Source of the DNA: Pseudomonadota bacterium
GTDB taxonomy: Bacteria; Pseudomonadota; Alphaproteobacteria; Rhizobiales; Hyphomicrobiaceae
Reading direction: 5' to 3'
Assembly (NCBI GenBank): GCA_023412805.1
Contig: JAEZRM010000144.1
Span: forward strand, 62,001 to 126,000
DNA: 64,000 nt
In this document: one piece after another, positions 1-8,148 of the stretch
Numbering within the stretch: the first letter of the stretch is position 1
How the letters are laid out: each line of letters opens with the position of its first letter
Notes under the pieces: generated by a model
Seen by the model: the letters and a program-made list of their open reading frames with translations, nothing else
Database searches by the model: none
What the model was told of the DNA's origin: nothing
Translations under genes and position numbers: made by a program

Positions 1-752
1 TCGAGCTCGGTCGCGATACGCTCGGCGATGCTGCGCGCCTGAGCCTCGACGTTCGCCGAAATTCCCGCCGGCACGAGCGACGTGCGCAGAATGCCGCCCG
101 CGTGCGTATTGCGCGGCGGGTCGTAGCAAGCCACGACGCCATCGAGCAAACGCACGACCAGCATGGAAATCTCGAAGGCGAAATCGATCCGCCGCTCGAG
201 CACGGCCGGCACGCTGCCGAGCGACGTGAACGCGACAGCGAGATTGGCGGGCGTCGCGATGGTAGCCTGCCCCTTGCCGTCGTAGCCGAGGCGCGCGGTC
301 TTCAGGATGGCTGGAGATTGCCACTGGCTCATGACGGCCGTGGCTGCGGCGAGATCGTCGGCGCTCTTGATCACCGCGAAAGGTGCTATCGGAATGCCGA
401 GGCCCGAAATGAAATCCTTCTCCACGCTGCGGTCCTGCGCGACGCGCAGCGCCTGCGGACCCGGCCGCACCGGCACGCGTCGCGCCAGATGCTCCGCCGC
501 GATGACCGGCACGTTCTCGAACTCATACGTCACGACATCGACGGCACGGGCGAACTCGTCGAGTCGGGCGAGATTCTCATAAGGGCCGATCAGGTGACTG
601 CCCGCGACGTCGAGCGCCGGCCCCCAGTCGTCGGAGTAGATGGCCGCACGGAAGCCGAGTTCGGCGGCGGCCTGAACCAGCATCTTGGCGAGCTGTCCGC
701 CGCCGAGAATGCCGATAACGCTATGCGGGGCGAGCGGCACCGGCACAGTCAT
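1..752 (-). CDS. purK: N5-carboxyaminoimidazole ribonucleotide synthase (partial, 3' end outside window)
   Basis: PurK carries out the ATP-dependent carboxylation of aminoimidazole ribonucleotide in purine synthesis and hands its product to PurE. The first 250 codons are present; the C-terminal part lies beyond the left edge. The N-terminus has the glycine-rich GILGGGQLAKML stretch of the family, and ATP-grasp segments are readable further on (KTARLGYDGKGQA, then a PPRNTHAGGIL stretch near the edge). The ATG overlaps the purE stop codon as ATGA, so the pair is probably translationally coupled in the usual purE-purK order. The identity is secure from sequence and neighbour. Confidence 0.95.
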   Translation of the reverse strand, partial: MTVPVPLAPHSVIGILGGGQLAKMLVQAAAELGFRAAIYSDDWGPALDVAGSHLIGPYENLARLDEFARAVDVVTYEFENVPVIAAEHLARRVPVRPGPQALRVAQDRSVEKDFISGLGIPIAPFAVIKSADDLAAATAVMSQWQSPAILKTARLGYDGKGQATIATPANLAVAFTSLGSVPAVLERRIDFAFEISMLVVRLLDGVVACYDPPRNTHAGGILRTSLVPAGISANVEAQARSIAERIATEL

Positions 753-1243
753 GGTCCTTCGGGTGCCTCGGGAATGCTCGCCGTCTGGCGCGCGCGCCAC
801 GCATCGAGACGTGCGGCAAGCGCCGCGTCGGAGATCGCGAGGATCTGCGCGGCGAGGAGGCCGGCGTTCGCGGCCCCGGCTTCGCCGATGGCCAACGTGC
901 CCACCGGAATGCCGGCCGGCATCTGGACGATCGAAAGCAGGCTATCCTGGCCCGACAGCGTGCTCGTCTTCACGGGAACCCCGAGCACGGGGAGCGGCGT
1001 CATGGAGGCAGTCATACCGGGGAGATGCGCGGCGCCGCCCGCACCTGCGATGATGACCTTGAAACCGGACTCACGCGCTTTCGTCGCGAAATCATAGAGG
1101 CGCTTCGGCGTGCGATGGGCCGAGATGACCCGCGCGTCATAGCTGACGCCGAGCTCGTCCAGGACCTCGGCCGCCCGTTTCATGGTCGGCCAGTCCGAGC
1201 GGCTGCCCATGATGATTGCCACGTCTGCCGCCGCCCCGGCCAT
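749..1243 (-). CDS. purE: N5-carboxyaminoimidazole ribonucleotide mutase
   Basis: PurE (class I) moves the carboxyl group from N5 to C4 of the imidazole ring in cytosolic purine synthesis. The 164-residue length is normal. The N-terminal IIMGSRSDWPTMK motif holds the phosphate-binding SxSD residues, and the conserved SAHRTP and GAGGAAHLPGM segments follow. It ends in a 4-base overlap with purK, so both are read from one transcript. The start is the only ATG that gives the family's N-terminus. Confidence 0.97.
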   Translation of the reverse strand: MAGAAADVAIIMGSRSDWPTMKRAAEVLDELGVSYDARVISAHRTPKRLYDFATKARESGFKVIIAGAGGAAHLPGMTASMTPLPVLGVPVKTSTLSGQDSLLSIVQMPAGIPVGTLAIGEAGAANAGLLAAQILAISDAALAARLDAWRARQTASIPEAPEGP

Positions 1244-1365
1244 TTGCTGCCTCTTTCAGGTCTCGAAAGGAAAAGAGAAACTATTGATCCCCCAACGCCC
1301 CTGCAAGCGCTCCCGCTCCGCATGGTGTGGACGACCCGCCGAGCGGCCATGGCAACCGCCAGGGC

Positions 1366-1590
1366 TCAGGCGATAATGTCCGGCGTGATCTGGTCCTCGA
1401 GGGAGGTAATCCGGTCCTTGAGCAGAAGCTTCTGCTTCTTGAGCCGCTTGATCGTGACCTGATCGTTGGAATGCTCCGCCTCGAGCCGCACGATGCGCTC
1501 GTCGAGATCGCGGTGCTCGGCGCGCAGCGTGGCTAGCTGCTCGCGCACCTCACGCTCGTCGGGTCGCTGCGTCAATGGGCTCTGCTCCAC
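1366..1590 (-). CDS. YdcH family protein (DUF465)
   Basis: This is a small, highly charged, helical protein of the YdcH/DUF465 family, whose function is not established. The family core is at the C-terminus: EHRDLDERIVRLE, then RLKKQKLLLKDRI, ending in PDIIA. I place the start at a GTG with GGA about five bases upstream, giving 74 residues. The frame stays open upstream to an ATG at 1701, but that extension is arginine- and proline-rich and unlike the family. A TTG at 1575 is also possible. It reads toward purE, with about 120 bases between them. Confidence 0.8.
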   Translation of the reverse strand: MEQSPLTQRPDEREVREQLATLRAEHRDLDERIVRLEAEHSNDQVTIKRLKKQKLLLKDRITSLEDQITPDIIA

Positions 1591-1752
1591 ACATCCGTGG
1601 CCGAACGGTGTTCCGGCATATCTCTCGCGGCGGCCGGGCGCAAGTGAGGCGTTGCATGGCCCGGATGCGGCCCTCGGTCTCTTGCACGGACCGAGCCGCA
1701 CCGTTCATTCTCGGCCCGGATGATCGCGGGACAATGCTTTGGGGATCGATGA

Positions 1753-2085
1753 ATGAACGCGCGGCGGGCAGCGGCGGTGCTGGGGGTACTGTTACTGGGG
1801 TTTGGACCGGGGGGCGCCGAAGCAGCCGAGGCCGCGAAGGGACGCGCCCTGGCCGAGCGGCTCTGTGCCAACTGCCATATGGTGCCGGGGCAGGGGGAGA
1901 AGCGGGCCGAGAACGAGATCCCCGGCTTCGCCGCTGTGGCCCGCCGCCGCAACCAGACGCCGGAGGGGATCATCGCGTGGCTGCGCGACGTGCCGCCCAT
2001 CATGCCGAACCACCACCTCAGCCAGGACGAGATGTACGATCTGGCGGCCTTCATCATGACGCTCCGCGATGCGCCGAAACGGTGA
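1753..2085 (+). CDS. small periplasmic c-type cytochrome
   Basis: This is a class I cytochrome c of 110 residues. A signal peptide covers about residues 1-24 (RR, then a leucine/valine-rich core ending GAEA). The haem-binding CANCH motif is at residues 38-42, and Met84 in PPIMPNHH is the likely axial ligand. It probably shuttles electrons in the periplasm; its partners cannot be told from the sequence. It is divergent from the YdcH gene, and hydroxypyruvate isomerase follows after 78 bases. Confidence 0.88.
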   Translation: MNARRAAAVLGVLLLGFGPGGAEAAEAAKGRALAERLCANCHMVPGQGEKRAENEIPGFAAVARRRNQTPEGIIAWLRDVPPIMPNHHLSQDEMYDLAAFIMTLRDAPKR

Positions 2086-2163
2086 GTAGGCGGCCTGCTG
2101 ACAAGGCGGCCTGCCTCTGCAATGCTCGCGCAAACAAAACCTGCTTCCGGGAGGACCAGATCC

Positions 2164-2940
2164 ATGCCGCGCTTCGCTGCCAATCTCTCGTTCATGTTCC
2201 TGGAAGTGCCCTTTCTCGACCGCTTCGAAGCAGCGGCCAAAGCGGGCTTTCGCGCCGTCGAGTTCCTGTTCCCCTATGAGAACAAGCCGGAGGAGATCGC
2301 TGCTCGCTTGAAAGCCAATGGCCTGACGCAGGCGCTCTTCAACCTGCCGCCGGGCGACTGGACCAAGGGCGAGCGTGGGCTTGCCGCCATCCCCGGGCGC
2401 GAAGCGGAGTTCGAGCAGGCGGTGGCGACGGCGTTACGCTATGCCGAGGCGACCGGATGCCGGCGCATTCACGCCATGCCGGGCCTGCGCCATCATGGAG
2501 CGGAGCGGCGCACGTACGTGGCCAACCTCAAGCGCGCGGCACGGCTCGCGGCCAAAGACAACGTCGACGTGATCATCGAGCCGATCAATGCGCGCGACAT
2601 TCCGGGCTTCTTCCTCAACACGACAGGGGAAGCACGCGCGGTCATCTACGAAGTGGGCGAAGCCAATCTCGGCCTGCAGTTCGACCTCTATCACCGGCAG
2701 ATCCAGGAGGGCGATACCGCGATGGCCATCCGGGAGTTCGGCCATCTGGCGCGCCACTATCAGATTGCGAGCCCGCCGGATCGCGGGGAGCCGGATGATG
2801 GGGAAATGAACTACGCCTTCCTCTTCCGGGAGATCGACGCCAGCGGCTTCTCGGGTTATGTCGGCTGCGAGTACAAGCCGCGTAAGGGCACACTCGAGGG
2901 TCTAGGATGGGCTGCAAAATGTGGGGTCACCCTCGGCTGA
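2164..2940 (+). CDS. hyi: hydroxypyruvate isomerase
   Basis: Hyi interconverts hydroxypyruvate and tartronate semialdehyde in glyoxylate/glycerate metabolism. It is a TIM-barrel of the xylose-isomerase-like superfamily. The 258-residue length matches the family. The expected catalytic glutamates are visible at residue 139 (VIIEPIN) and residue 236 (GCEYKPR). The start was chosen because GGGAGG lies nine bases upstream of this ATG; an upstream in-frame ATG at 2122 has no such site. No other glyoxylate gene is adjacent. The downstream tolB is separated by 100 bases. Confidence 0.9.
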   Translation: MPRFAANLSFMFLEVPFLDRFEAAAKAGFRAVEFLFPYENKPEEIAARLKANGLTQALFNLPPGDWTKGERGLAAIPGREAEFEQAVATALRYAEATGCRRIHAMPGLRHHGAERRTYVANLKRAARLAAKDNVDVIIEPINARDIPGFFLNTTGEARAVIYEVGEANLGLQFDLYHRQIQEGDTAMAIREFGHLARHYQIASPPDRGEPDDGEMNYAFLFREIDASGFSGYVGCEYKPRKGTLEGLGWAAKCGVTLG

Positions 2941-3040
2941 GCGGATCACCGCAGGTTCTCGCGCCCGTCCAGTGGCTTCAAACTTTCGACACCTTGGCGT
3001 CGCACAGCGTCCAAGGGATTTTCCGGGGACGGGCGAATCG

Positions 3041-4408
3041 ATGTCTGGCACGACCATGAAGCGCACGCTGACGCGGCGAACCGTCCTGCAGGTCGGCGCC
3101 GCCGCGACGCTGGCACCCGCATTGGTGCCGATCCTGCCGGCGGCAGCGCAGCAGCCACCACCGCGCGGGCCGCTGCAGGTTGACGTCGACCAGGGCAATG
3201 TCCGGCCGCGACCGATCGCCATTCCACCCTTCCTCGGTGACGATCCACGTTTCGCAGCCGAAGTCGCAGCCGTCGTTACCGCGGATCTCGAGAGTTCGGG
3301 GCTGTTCGTCCCGCTGGATCCCGCAGGTTTCATCGAACGTATCGGCGATCTCAACGCGACGCCGCGCTTTGCCGACTGGCGCAGCTCCGGCGCCGAAGCG
3401 CTGGTGGTCGGACGCGTGTCGCAGCTCGGGGATGGCCGCGTCAGGGCCGAATTCCGCCTGTGGGACGTGGTCATCGGCAAGCAGCTCACCGGGCAGCAAT
3501 TCACGACGGCCGTCTCGAACTGGCGGCGCGTCGGGCACATCCTGGCCGATCAGGTCTGGGAGAAGCTCACGCTCGAGAAAGGCTACTTCGACTCGCGGAT
3601 TGTCTTCATCGACGAGACCGGACCGAAGCAGAAGCGCGTGAAGCGGCTCGCAATCATGGATCAGGACGGGCACAACACGCGCCTGCTGAGCCAGGGCGGT
3701 GAACTCGTGCTCACCCCGCGCTTCAGCCCGACGACGCAGGAAATAACGTACATGTCCTACGCCGCCGGCGCACAGCCGCGCGTCGTGATGCTCAATATCG
3801 ACAGCGGGCAGCGCGGCGTGGTCGGCGATTTCCCGGGCATGACATTTGCACCGCGTTTCTCGCCGGACGGACAGCGCATCGTCATGAGCCTTCAGCAGGA
3901 GGGCGACAGCTCCATCCTCGAGATGGACCTGCGCAGCCGCCAGATGAGGCGGCTCACGCAGGGGCGCGCGATCGATACCGGCCCCTGCTACTCGCCGGAC
4001 GGACGCCAGATCGTTTTCGAGTCGGATCGCGAGGGGCACCAGGCCCTTTATGTCATGGGATCCGACGGTCAGGCGCCGCGCCGCATCAGTCTCGGTGAGG
4101 GCCGCTACTCGACACCGGTATGGTCCCCGCGCGGCGACTACATCGCATTCACCAAACAAGCGTCGGGGCGCTTCCTCATCGGCGTCCTGCACCCCGACGG
4201 CTCAGGCGAGCGCATCCTCACGGACGGGTACCACAACGAAGGACCGACCTGGGCGCCGAATGGGCGCTTTCTGATGTTCTTCCGGGAGCAGCAGGGCGCG
4301 AACGGGGGGCCTCGGATTTATTCGATCGACCTAACGGCGCGTAACGAGCGAGTGATTCGCACGCCGTCGTTTGCTTCGGACCCCGCGTGGTCGCCATTGC
4401 TGCGCTGA
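3041..4408 (+). CDS. tolB: Tol-Pal system beta-propeller protein TolB
   Basis: TolB is the periplasmic component of the Tol-Pal system that keeps the outer membrane drawn in during division. The N-terminal domain occupies roughly residues 50-190. It is followed by repeated propeller blades with FSPDG, YSPDG and WSPRG signatures. The start has GGGGAC ten bases upstream, giving 455 residues. An ATG at 3056 would trim five residues. The signal peptide reads LTRRTVLQVGAAATLAP, a twin-arginine-like motif followed by a modest hydrophobic stretch. tolQ, tolR, tolA, pal and cpoB are not next to it. Confidence 0.93.
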   Translation: MSGTTMKRTLTRRTVLQVGAAATLAPALVPILPAAAQQPPPRGPLQVDVDQGNVRPRPIAIPPFLGDDPRFAAEVAAVVTADLESSGLFVPLDPAGFIERIGDLNATPRFADWRSSGAEALVVGRVSQLGDGRVRAEFRLWDVVIGKQLTGQQFTTAVSNWRRVGHILADQVWEKLTLEKGYFDSRIVFIDETGPKQKRVKRLAIMDQDGHNTRLLSQGGELVLTPRFSPTTQEITYMSYAAGAQPRVVMLNIDSGQRGVVGDFPGMTFAPRFSPDGQRIVMSLQQEGDSSILEMDLRSRQMRRLTQGRAIDTGPCYSPDGRQIVFESDREGHQALYVMGSDGQAPRRISLGEGRYSTPVWSPRGDYIAFTKQASGRFLIGVLHPDGSGERILTDGYHNEGPTWAPNGRFLMFFREQQGANGGPRIYSIDLTARNERVIRTPSFASDPAWSPLLR

Positions 4409-4775
4409 AACCGACCGCAAATACGTATTCGGAGCTATTCGGCCGTGCAAATTGCGCCCGTTTCGGCTTTGAACGGTTATTGAACTGCTTTTCCGTGGCT
4501 TTTTCGCATCTCTAGCGGCACAAAACATCCACAGAAAGCCCGCCGTCCTTGATCTGAACTCGCCCCACAAGTACCCAGATTAGGGCGACTGCCACAGGCG
4601 AAACTTGAGCCGCTATTCGTGGGGGGTCAAGGCACTATTGGCTGTGGCCATTGGGACATACGCGCTCCCTAGCGATGTATGCCGCCAATGAGCGTGGCGC
4701 CAATGCGCCGGTGACGGAGCAGGGTCTGCGTAGAGAGTTGATCCCATCTCGGGGTTTTCTAGGGGAGACTGAACT
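4409..4775. other. non-coding stretch between tolB and a small lipoprotein gene
   Basis: These 367 bases contain no convincing gene. They are more AT-rich than the neighbours around 4420-4540. Short frames on either strand have no ribosome binding site or recognisable motif. The stretch presumably holds the promoter and leader of the small lipoprotein gene that follows, but I cannot pick a clear -35/-10 pair. Confidence 0.5.
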
Positions 4776-4907
4776 ATGAAGAGTGCAATCGTTCTTGCCA
4801 CCGTTGTTGCGGCCGTTGCTCTTGGCGCGTGCCGCAAGGAAGTGGCTCACGAGTCGTACAAGCTCGGCGCGGGCGACGTCGCTCCCGTGACGCAGCAGGT
4901 GCGCTAA
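4776..4907 (+). CDS. 43-residue lipoprotein-like protein
   Basis: A very short gene. Residues 1-16 form a hydrophobic signal (MKSAIVLATVVAAVAL) followed by a GAC lipobox, so the mature lipid-anchored peptide would start at Cys19 and be only about 25 residues long. An AGGGGAG ribosome binding site lies about nine bases before the ATG, and a strong intrinsic terminator follows 56 bases after the stop. Both support a real transcribed unit. I do not recognise a function; similar tiny lipoproteins are usually described only as hypothetical. It is 367 bases downstream of tolB on the same strand. Confidence 0.65.
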   Translation: MKSAIVLATVVAAVALGACRKEVAHESYKLGAGDVAPVTQQVR

Positions 4908-4963
4908 CTGATTCCATCACCGGAGCATGTTCGTCTGACGGACCACTTCGGATTATGGACAGC

Positions 4964-5015
4964 AACAAGCCGCATTGTCGGCCGCGAGGCCAGCGATGCG
5001 GCTTTGTTGTTTTTT
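4964..5015 (+). terminator. intrinsic terminator after the small lipoprotein gene
   Basis: A 12-base left arm (AACAAGCCGCAT) pairs with ATGCGGCTTTGTT with one bulged T. A nested GGCC/GGCC pair sits in the loop, and the stem is followed by a run of six T. Confidence 0.8.
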
Positions 5016-5107
5016 GTGCGTGATGCTTTCAAGAATGAAGATCGGCGCGCAGCAAAAAGCTCGCACAGTGATCCACTCGGAATGTCGGATATAAAGCTCG
5101 CTGCGGC

Positions 5108-5362
5108 TCAGGCCGTCGCGCCGCCGCCGAGATAAGGCAAGCGCCCGCGCAGACGCGCACCGAACGCCAGGACCGGCGCCAGCAGTTCCATGCTGCGCAG
5201 ATCAGCGCGAGTTGTGCGGGAAACCACAGCGGGGAGGTTAGTCGATGCGGGGACGTCAGCCCGCCGAGCGATCACTTCGCGCTCGACACCGGCATCATCG
5301 TCCGGAGCTGCCATTGCAAACCCTGCAGCCAGAGCAGCGCGATTCAGTCGTTCGATACTCAT
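5108..5362 (-). CDS. possible small protein of unknown function
   Basis: An 84-codon frame starting MSIERLNRAAL, with an AAGCGAGG ribosome binding site about ten bases upstream. A GTG at 5383 would add seven residues. I recognise no domain; there is no signal peptide or transmembrane segment, and the middle is rich in Arg and Asp. A plausible promoter lies upstream on the same strand (TTGACG and CATTAT, 18 bases apart, around 5460-5490), which favours a real gene. A competing plus-strand frame overlaps it, so this call is tentative. Confidence 0.4.
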   Translation of the reverse strand: MSIERLNRAALAAGFAMAAPDDDAGVEREVIARRADVPASTNLPAVVSRTTRADLRSMELLAPVLAFGARLRGRLPYLGGGATA

Positions 5363-5419
5363 GTCGCCGACCTCGCTTGACACCGACCGATCGACAAACC
5401 TGTCACGGTCGATCCTCGA

Positions 5420-5452
5420 TGTTCTGCAGAGGCACTCACCTATCGCAGAACA
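5420..5452. repeat. 8-bp inverted repeat in the leader/promoter region of the small minus-strand gene
   Basis: TGTTCTGC and GCAGAACA are perfect 8-base arms separated by 17 bases. This could be a regulator's operator or a hairpin in the 5' leader. An exact DnaA-box sequence abuts it (5454-5462). Confidence 0.5.
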
Positions 5453-5453
5453 T

Positions 5454-5462
5454 TGTGGATAA
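5454..5462 (-). promoter_or_regulatory. exact DnaA-box sequence (TTATCCACA)
   Basis: The plus strand reads TGTGGATAA, the complement of the consensus DnaA box TTATCCACA. It is the only exact copy I noticed in the window. It overlaps the presumed -10 region of the small minus-strand gene, so DnaA could act as a regulator here. A single box may also occur by chance. Confidence 0.4.
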
Positions 5463-5533
5463 TGTGCGACACTTTATCTTCACGTCAAGTAAAAATTGGT
5501 AAACAAGCGTGATACCTTCGAGGTAAGGCTAAA

Positions 5534-6412
5534 TCAACGGGGATGCTGGGCCTGCGACGGCAGCTCCCGAAATGGCGCGACGGCGACTTGGGCTGTCTCC
5601 AACACCCTCCGCCAACCGTCACCAGCCAGAAATGCCAGCTCGGCATCTCGCTCCGCCGTCATCGTATCGAGCGTTGCCAGCGTCGCATCCGAATAGCCGG
5701 GGTGGCACATCATGAGCGGGCACGCTCCCAAATCGCCGACGAACTTCGCGAAGAGCACTTCCAGGCTCTGTGGCGCGGCATTGAGATCGTAGGCCCCGCT
5801 GAAACCGTCGTTGGTCGCGAACCCTTGCGCCGCGGCCGACTTCCTGAAACCGGCCCCAAGCGCCGAGATAACCGCCGCCTTCCGGCGGGCGACGCCGCGC
5901 GCAAAGATGCGCGTCAACGGCTCGTGGCATGAGCGCAGGTACGGATGCGGCCCGGCCTGACGGCCGAGCACATTCATGAGCGCCGTGCGCACGCCCGGAA
6001 GCTGATGCACGTGATGATGGCCATCCACATGAGCGGGCGCGCGTTTCCATACGGCCGCGAAAGCCGCGAGCTGCCGCTCGATCTCGGTCTCGATCTCCGA
6101 TAGCGGCAGACGGCCAAGAAGGCTTGCGCGCACGAGCGCCCCAACGGGTGGCAGTCGCCCCGCAGGCGCCAGCTCAGGCATGGGGCCGAGCGGGACCTGG
6201 TCCGTCAGCGTGAGATGAAGGCCGATGTCGGCATCGCCCGCCACGGCCGCCAACGACGGCGCCTCGTCCGCCCAGTACGGCGCAACCGTGATGACGCTCG
6301 TCGCCGAGATGCGCCTGCCTGCGATCAGCTCGCGGATGGCGCGGCTCACACCGGGCGTCAAGGCATAGTCGTCGGCGCAGACGACGAGCTTCGTGCGGCC
6401 TTCGGTCGGCAT
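5534..6412 (-). CDS. ChbG/HpnK (YdjC) family carbohydrate deacetylase
   Basis: A 292-residue member of the YdjC family of metal-dependent deacetylases, which includes ChbG (chitooligosaccharides) and HpnK (hopanoid glycosyl chain). Family motifs are the metal-binding VCADDYALTPGV near the N-terminus, DIGLHLTLTDQ, and the histidine-rich VDGHHHVHQLP around the middle. The start is the ATG giving MPTEGRTKLVV; the frame is open upstream but arginine- and cysteine-rich and not family-like. No hopanoid or chitobiose genes are next to it, so the substrate cannot be assigned. Confidence 0.85.
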   Translation of the reverse strand: MPTEGRTKLVVCADDYALTPGVSRAIRELIAGRRISATSVITVAPYWADEAPSLAAVAGDADIGLHLTLTDQVPLGPMPELAPAGRLPPVGALVRASLLGRLPLSEIETEIERQLAAFAAVWKRAPAHVDGHHHVHQLPGVRTALMNVLGRQAGPHPYLRSCHEPLTRIFARGVARRKAAVISALGAGFRKSAAAQGFATNDGFSGAYDLNAAPQSLEVLFAKFVGDLGACPLMMCHPGYSDATLATLDTMTAERDAELAFLAGDGWRRVLETAQVAVAPFRELPSQAQHPR

Positions 6413-6560
6413 TCGATGGCACCTCTGCGCGTGTGCGCCAGCTTCGCCGGCGGCGCGCCATTGGCAATATGGGCAGACTGCGATACTGCAAAAGCATGAG
6501 CGCGGCCAGCACCGCCGCGCATTCCGCTTCAGCCTCCAAGACCGCACCCGGGAGGACGCC

Positions 6561-7331
6561 ATGAGCCGTCTCGACGTACATCAGTTCATCGCACGCAGCG
6601 ACAACTTCGCCGTCCTGCTGCACGATCCAGCCACCGGCGCCACCGCGAGCATCGATGCGCCCGATGCCGACGCGATCCGTCGTGAGCTCGCCAGCAAGGG
6701 CTGGAAGCTGACACACATACTCGTCACGCATCACCATGCGGATCACACGGACGGCATCGCATCGCTCAAGGCCGAGACGGGCTGCAAGGTCATCGGGCCC
6801 AAGGCCGAAGCCTCGAAGATCCAGGGACTGGATCAGCTCGTTGCGGAGGGCGACACCTTCAAGTTCGCCGGCCACCAGATCGACGTCATCGACACACCAG
6901 GCCACACGGCCGGCCACATCAGCCTCGTACTGCCGGACCAGAAGATGGCCTTTGTCGGCGACACGCTTTTCGTCATGGGCTGCGGACGCATTATCGAGGG
7001 CAATCCCGAGATGATGTGGAACTCGCTGCAGAAGATCGCGCGTCTCCCAAAGGACACCGATCTCTACTGCGGACACGAGTACACCGTCGCTAATGCGAAG
7101 TTCGCTCTCGACATCGAACCTGACAACCAGAAGCTCGTCGAGCGCGCGGCGCAAGTCGTCGACATGCGCGCCCGCAATGCCCTGACGCAACCGACGCGCG
7201 TCGACATCGAGCTCGAGACAAATCCCTTCCTGCGTCCGAATGTGCCGGCCATTCGCGAGCGGCTCGGCATGAAGGACAAGAAGGACTGGGAGGTGTTCGC
7301 CGAGATTCGCGAACGCAAGAACCGCAGCTAG
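6561..7331 (+). CDS. gloB: hydroxyacylglutathione hydrolase (glyoxalase II)
   Basis: GloB hydrolyses S-lactoylglutathione to lactate and glutathione in methylglyoxal detoxification. It is a metallo-beta-lactamase fold enzyme of 256 residues, the usual length. The binuclear metal motif THHHADHTDG is at about residues 57-66. Further ligand segments are DTPGHTAGH, VGDTLF and YCGHEYT. GGGAGGA lies four bases before the chosen ATG, which also gives the family's N-terminus (an upstream frame opens at 6393). The YdjC gene is divergent, and a GNAT gene follows after 38 bases. Confidence 0.95.
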   Translation: MSRLDVHQFIARSDNFAVLLHDPATGATASIDAPDADAIRRELASKGWKLTHILVTHHHADHTDGIASLKAETGCKVIGPKAEASKIQGLDQLVAEGDTFKFAGHQIDVIDTPGHTAGHISLVLPDQKMAFVGDTLFVMGCGRIIEGNPEMMWNSLQKIARLPKDTDLYCGHEYTVANAKFALDIEPDNQKLVERAAQVVDMRARNALTQPTRVDIELETNPFLRPNVPAIRERLGMKDKKDWEVFAEIRERKNRS

Positions 7332-7369
7332 TTGCCCAAGTTGTAGCATCCCCGCATAGGCAGCAGACC

Positions 7370-8113
7370 ATGCAGAAGATCCTTCACGAGAACCCCTCAC
7401 CGGGCACGAACTCGCACGGCCAGCCGATCGGCACGCCCATTCCGGGCTGGACACCGCGAACGCAGCCGCCGCGCACACCGATGACGGGCTCGCGCTGCGA
7501 TATCGTGATCCTCGATCCTGCTGCCCACATCGACGATCTGTGGGAGGCCTTCTCCGCCGATCCGAGTGGGCGCAGCTGGACCTATCTCTTCGTCGACCTG
7601 CCAGCGAGCAAGGAAGCTCTGCGCGCCTATCTCGATGCGCAATCCAAGCTCACGGATCCGCTCTGCCATACGATCATCGATCGCGCGAGCGGGCGCGCCG
7701 TCGGCATCGCCAGCTTCATGCGCATCGACACGACCATGGGCGTGATCGAGGTCGGCAACATCAACTACTCGGAGCGCCTCAAGCGCACCGCCATCGCGAC
7801 GGAAGCGATGTACCTCATGATGAAGCGCGTGTTCGACGAGCTCGGCTATCGCCGCTACGAATGGAAGTGCGACAGCCTCAATCATCCCTCGCGCAAAGCT
7901 GCGGAGCGCTACGGTTACATCTACGAGGGCACTTTCCGCCAGGCTGTCGTCTACAAGGGCCGCAATCGCGACACGGCGTGGTTCTCCATCACCGACAAGG
8001 AGTGGCCCGCACTGAAGCGCGCCTACGAGACGTGGCTTGATCCTGCGAACTTCGATGCGTCAGGCAATCAACGTCGCGGTCTTGCCGAACTGATCGTGGA
8101 GGCCAAGCGCTGA
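7370..8113 (+). CDS. GNAT family N-acetyltransferase (RimJ/RimL-like)
   Basis: A 247-residue acetyltransferase of the GNAT superfamily, probably acting on a protein N-terminus or small amine with acetyl-CoA. The fold runs from about residue 44 to 215. The CoA-binding helix segment is SERLKRTAIATEAMYLMMK, and the terminal part of the fold has NHPSRKAAERYGYIYEGTF, typical of the RimJ/RimL branch. About 40 N-terminal residues are proline-rich and probably flexible. It follows gloB on the same strand and precedes mnmE by 35 bases. The substrate is unknown. Confidence 0.85.
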   Translation: MQKILHENPSPGTNSHGQPIGTPIPGWTPRTQPPRTPMTGSRCDIVILDPAAHIDDLWEAFSADPSGRSWTYLFVDLPASKEALRAYLDAQSKLTDPLCHTIIDRASGRAVGIASFMRIDTTMGVIEVGNINYSERLKRTAIATEAMYLMMKRVFDELGYRRYEWKCDSLNHPSRKAAERYGYIYEGTFRQAVVYKGRNRDTAWFSITDKEWPALKRAYETWLDPANFDASGNQRRGLAELIVEAKR

Positions 8114-8148
8114 CGGCGCAGGCGCCACCTTGCTCACAGGTGCACATC

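Noticed and set aside
2978..4192. A 404-codon open frame antisense to tolB.
   Set aside because: Same cause: shadow of a high-GC gene, with a composition rich in Arg, Asp and His and no family similarity.
6174..7478. A 434-codon frame antisense to gloB, running into the YdjC gene region.
   Set aside because: Overlaps two well-supported genes and has no domain of its own.
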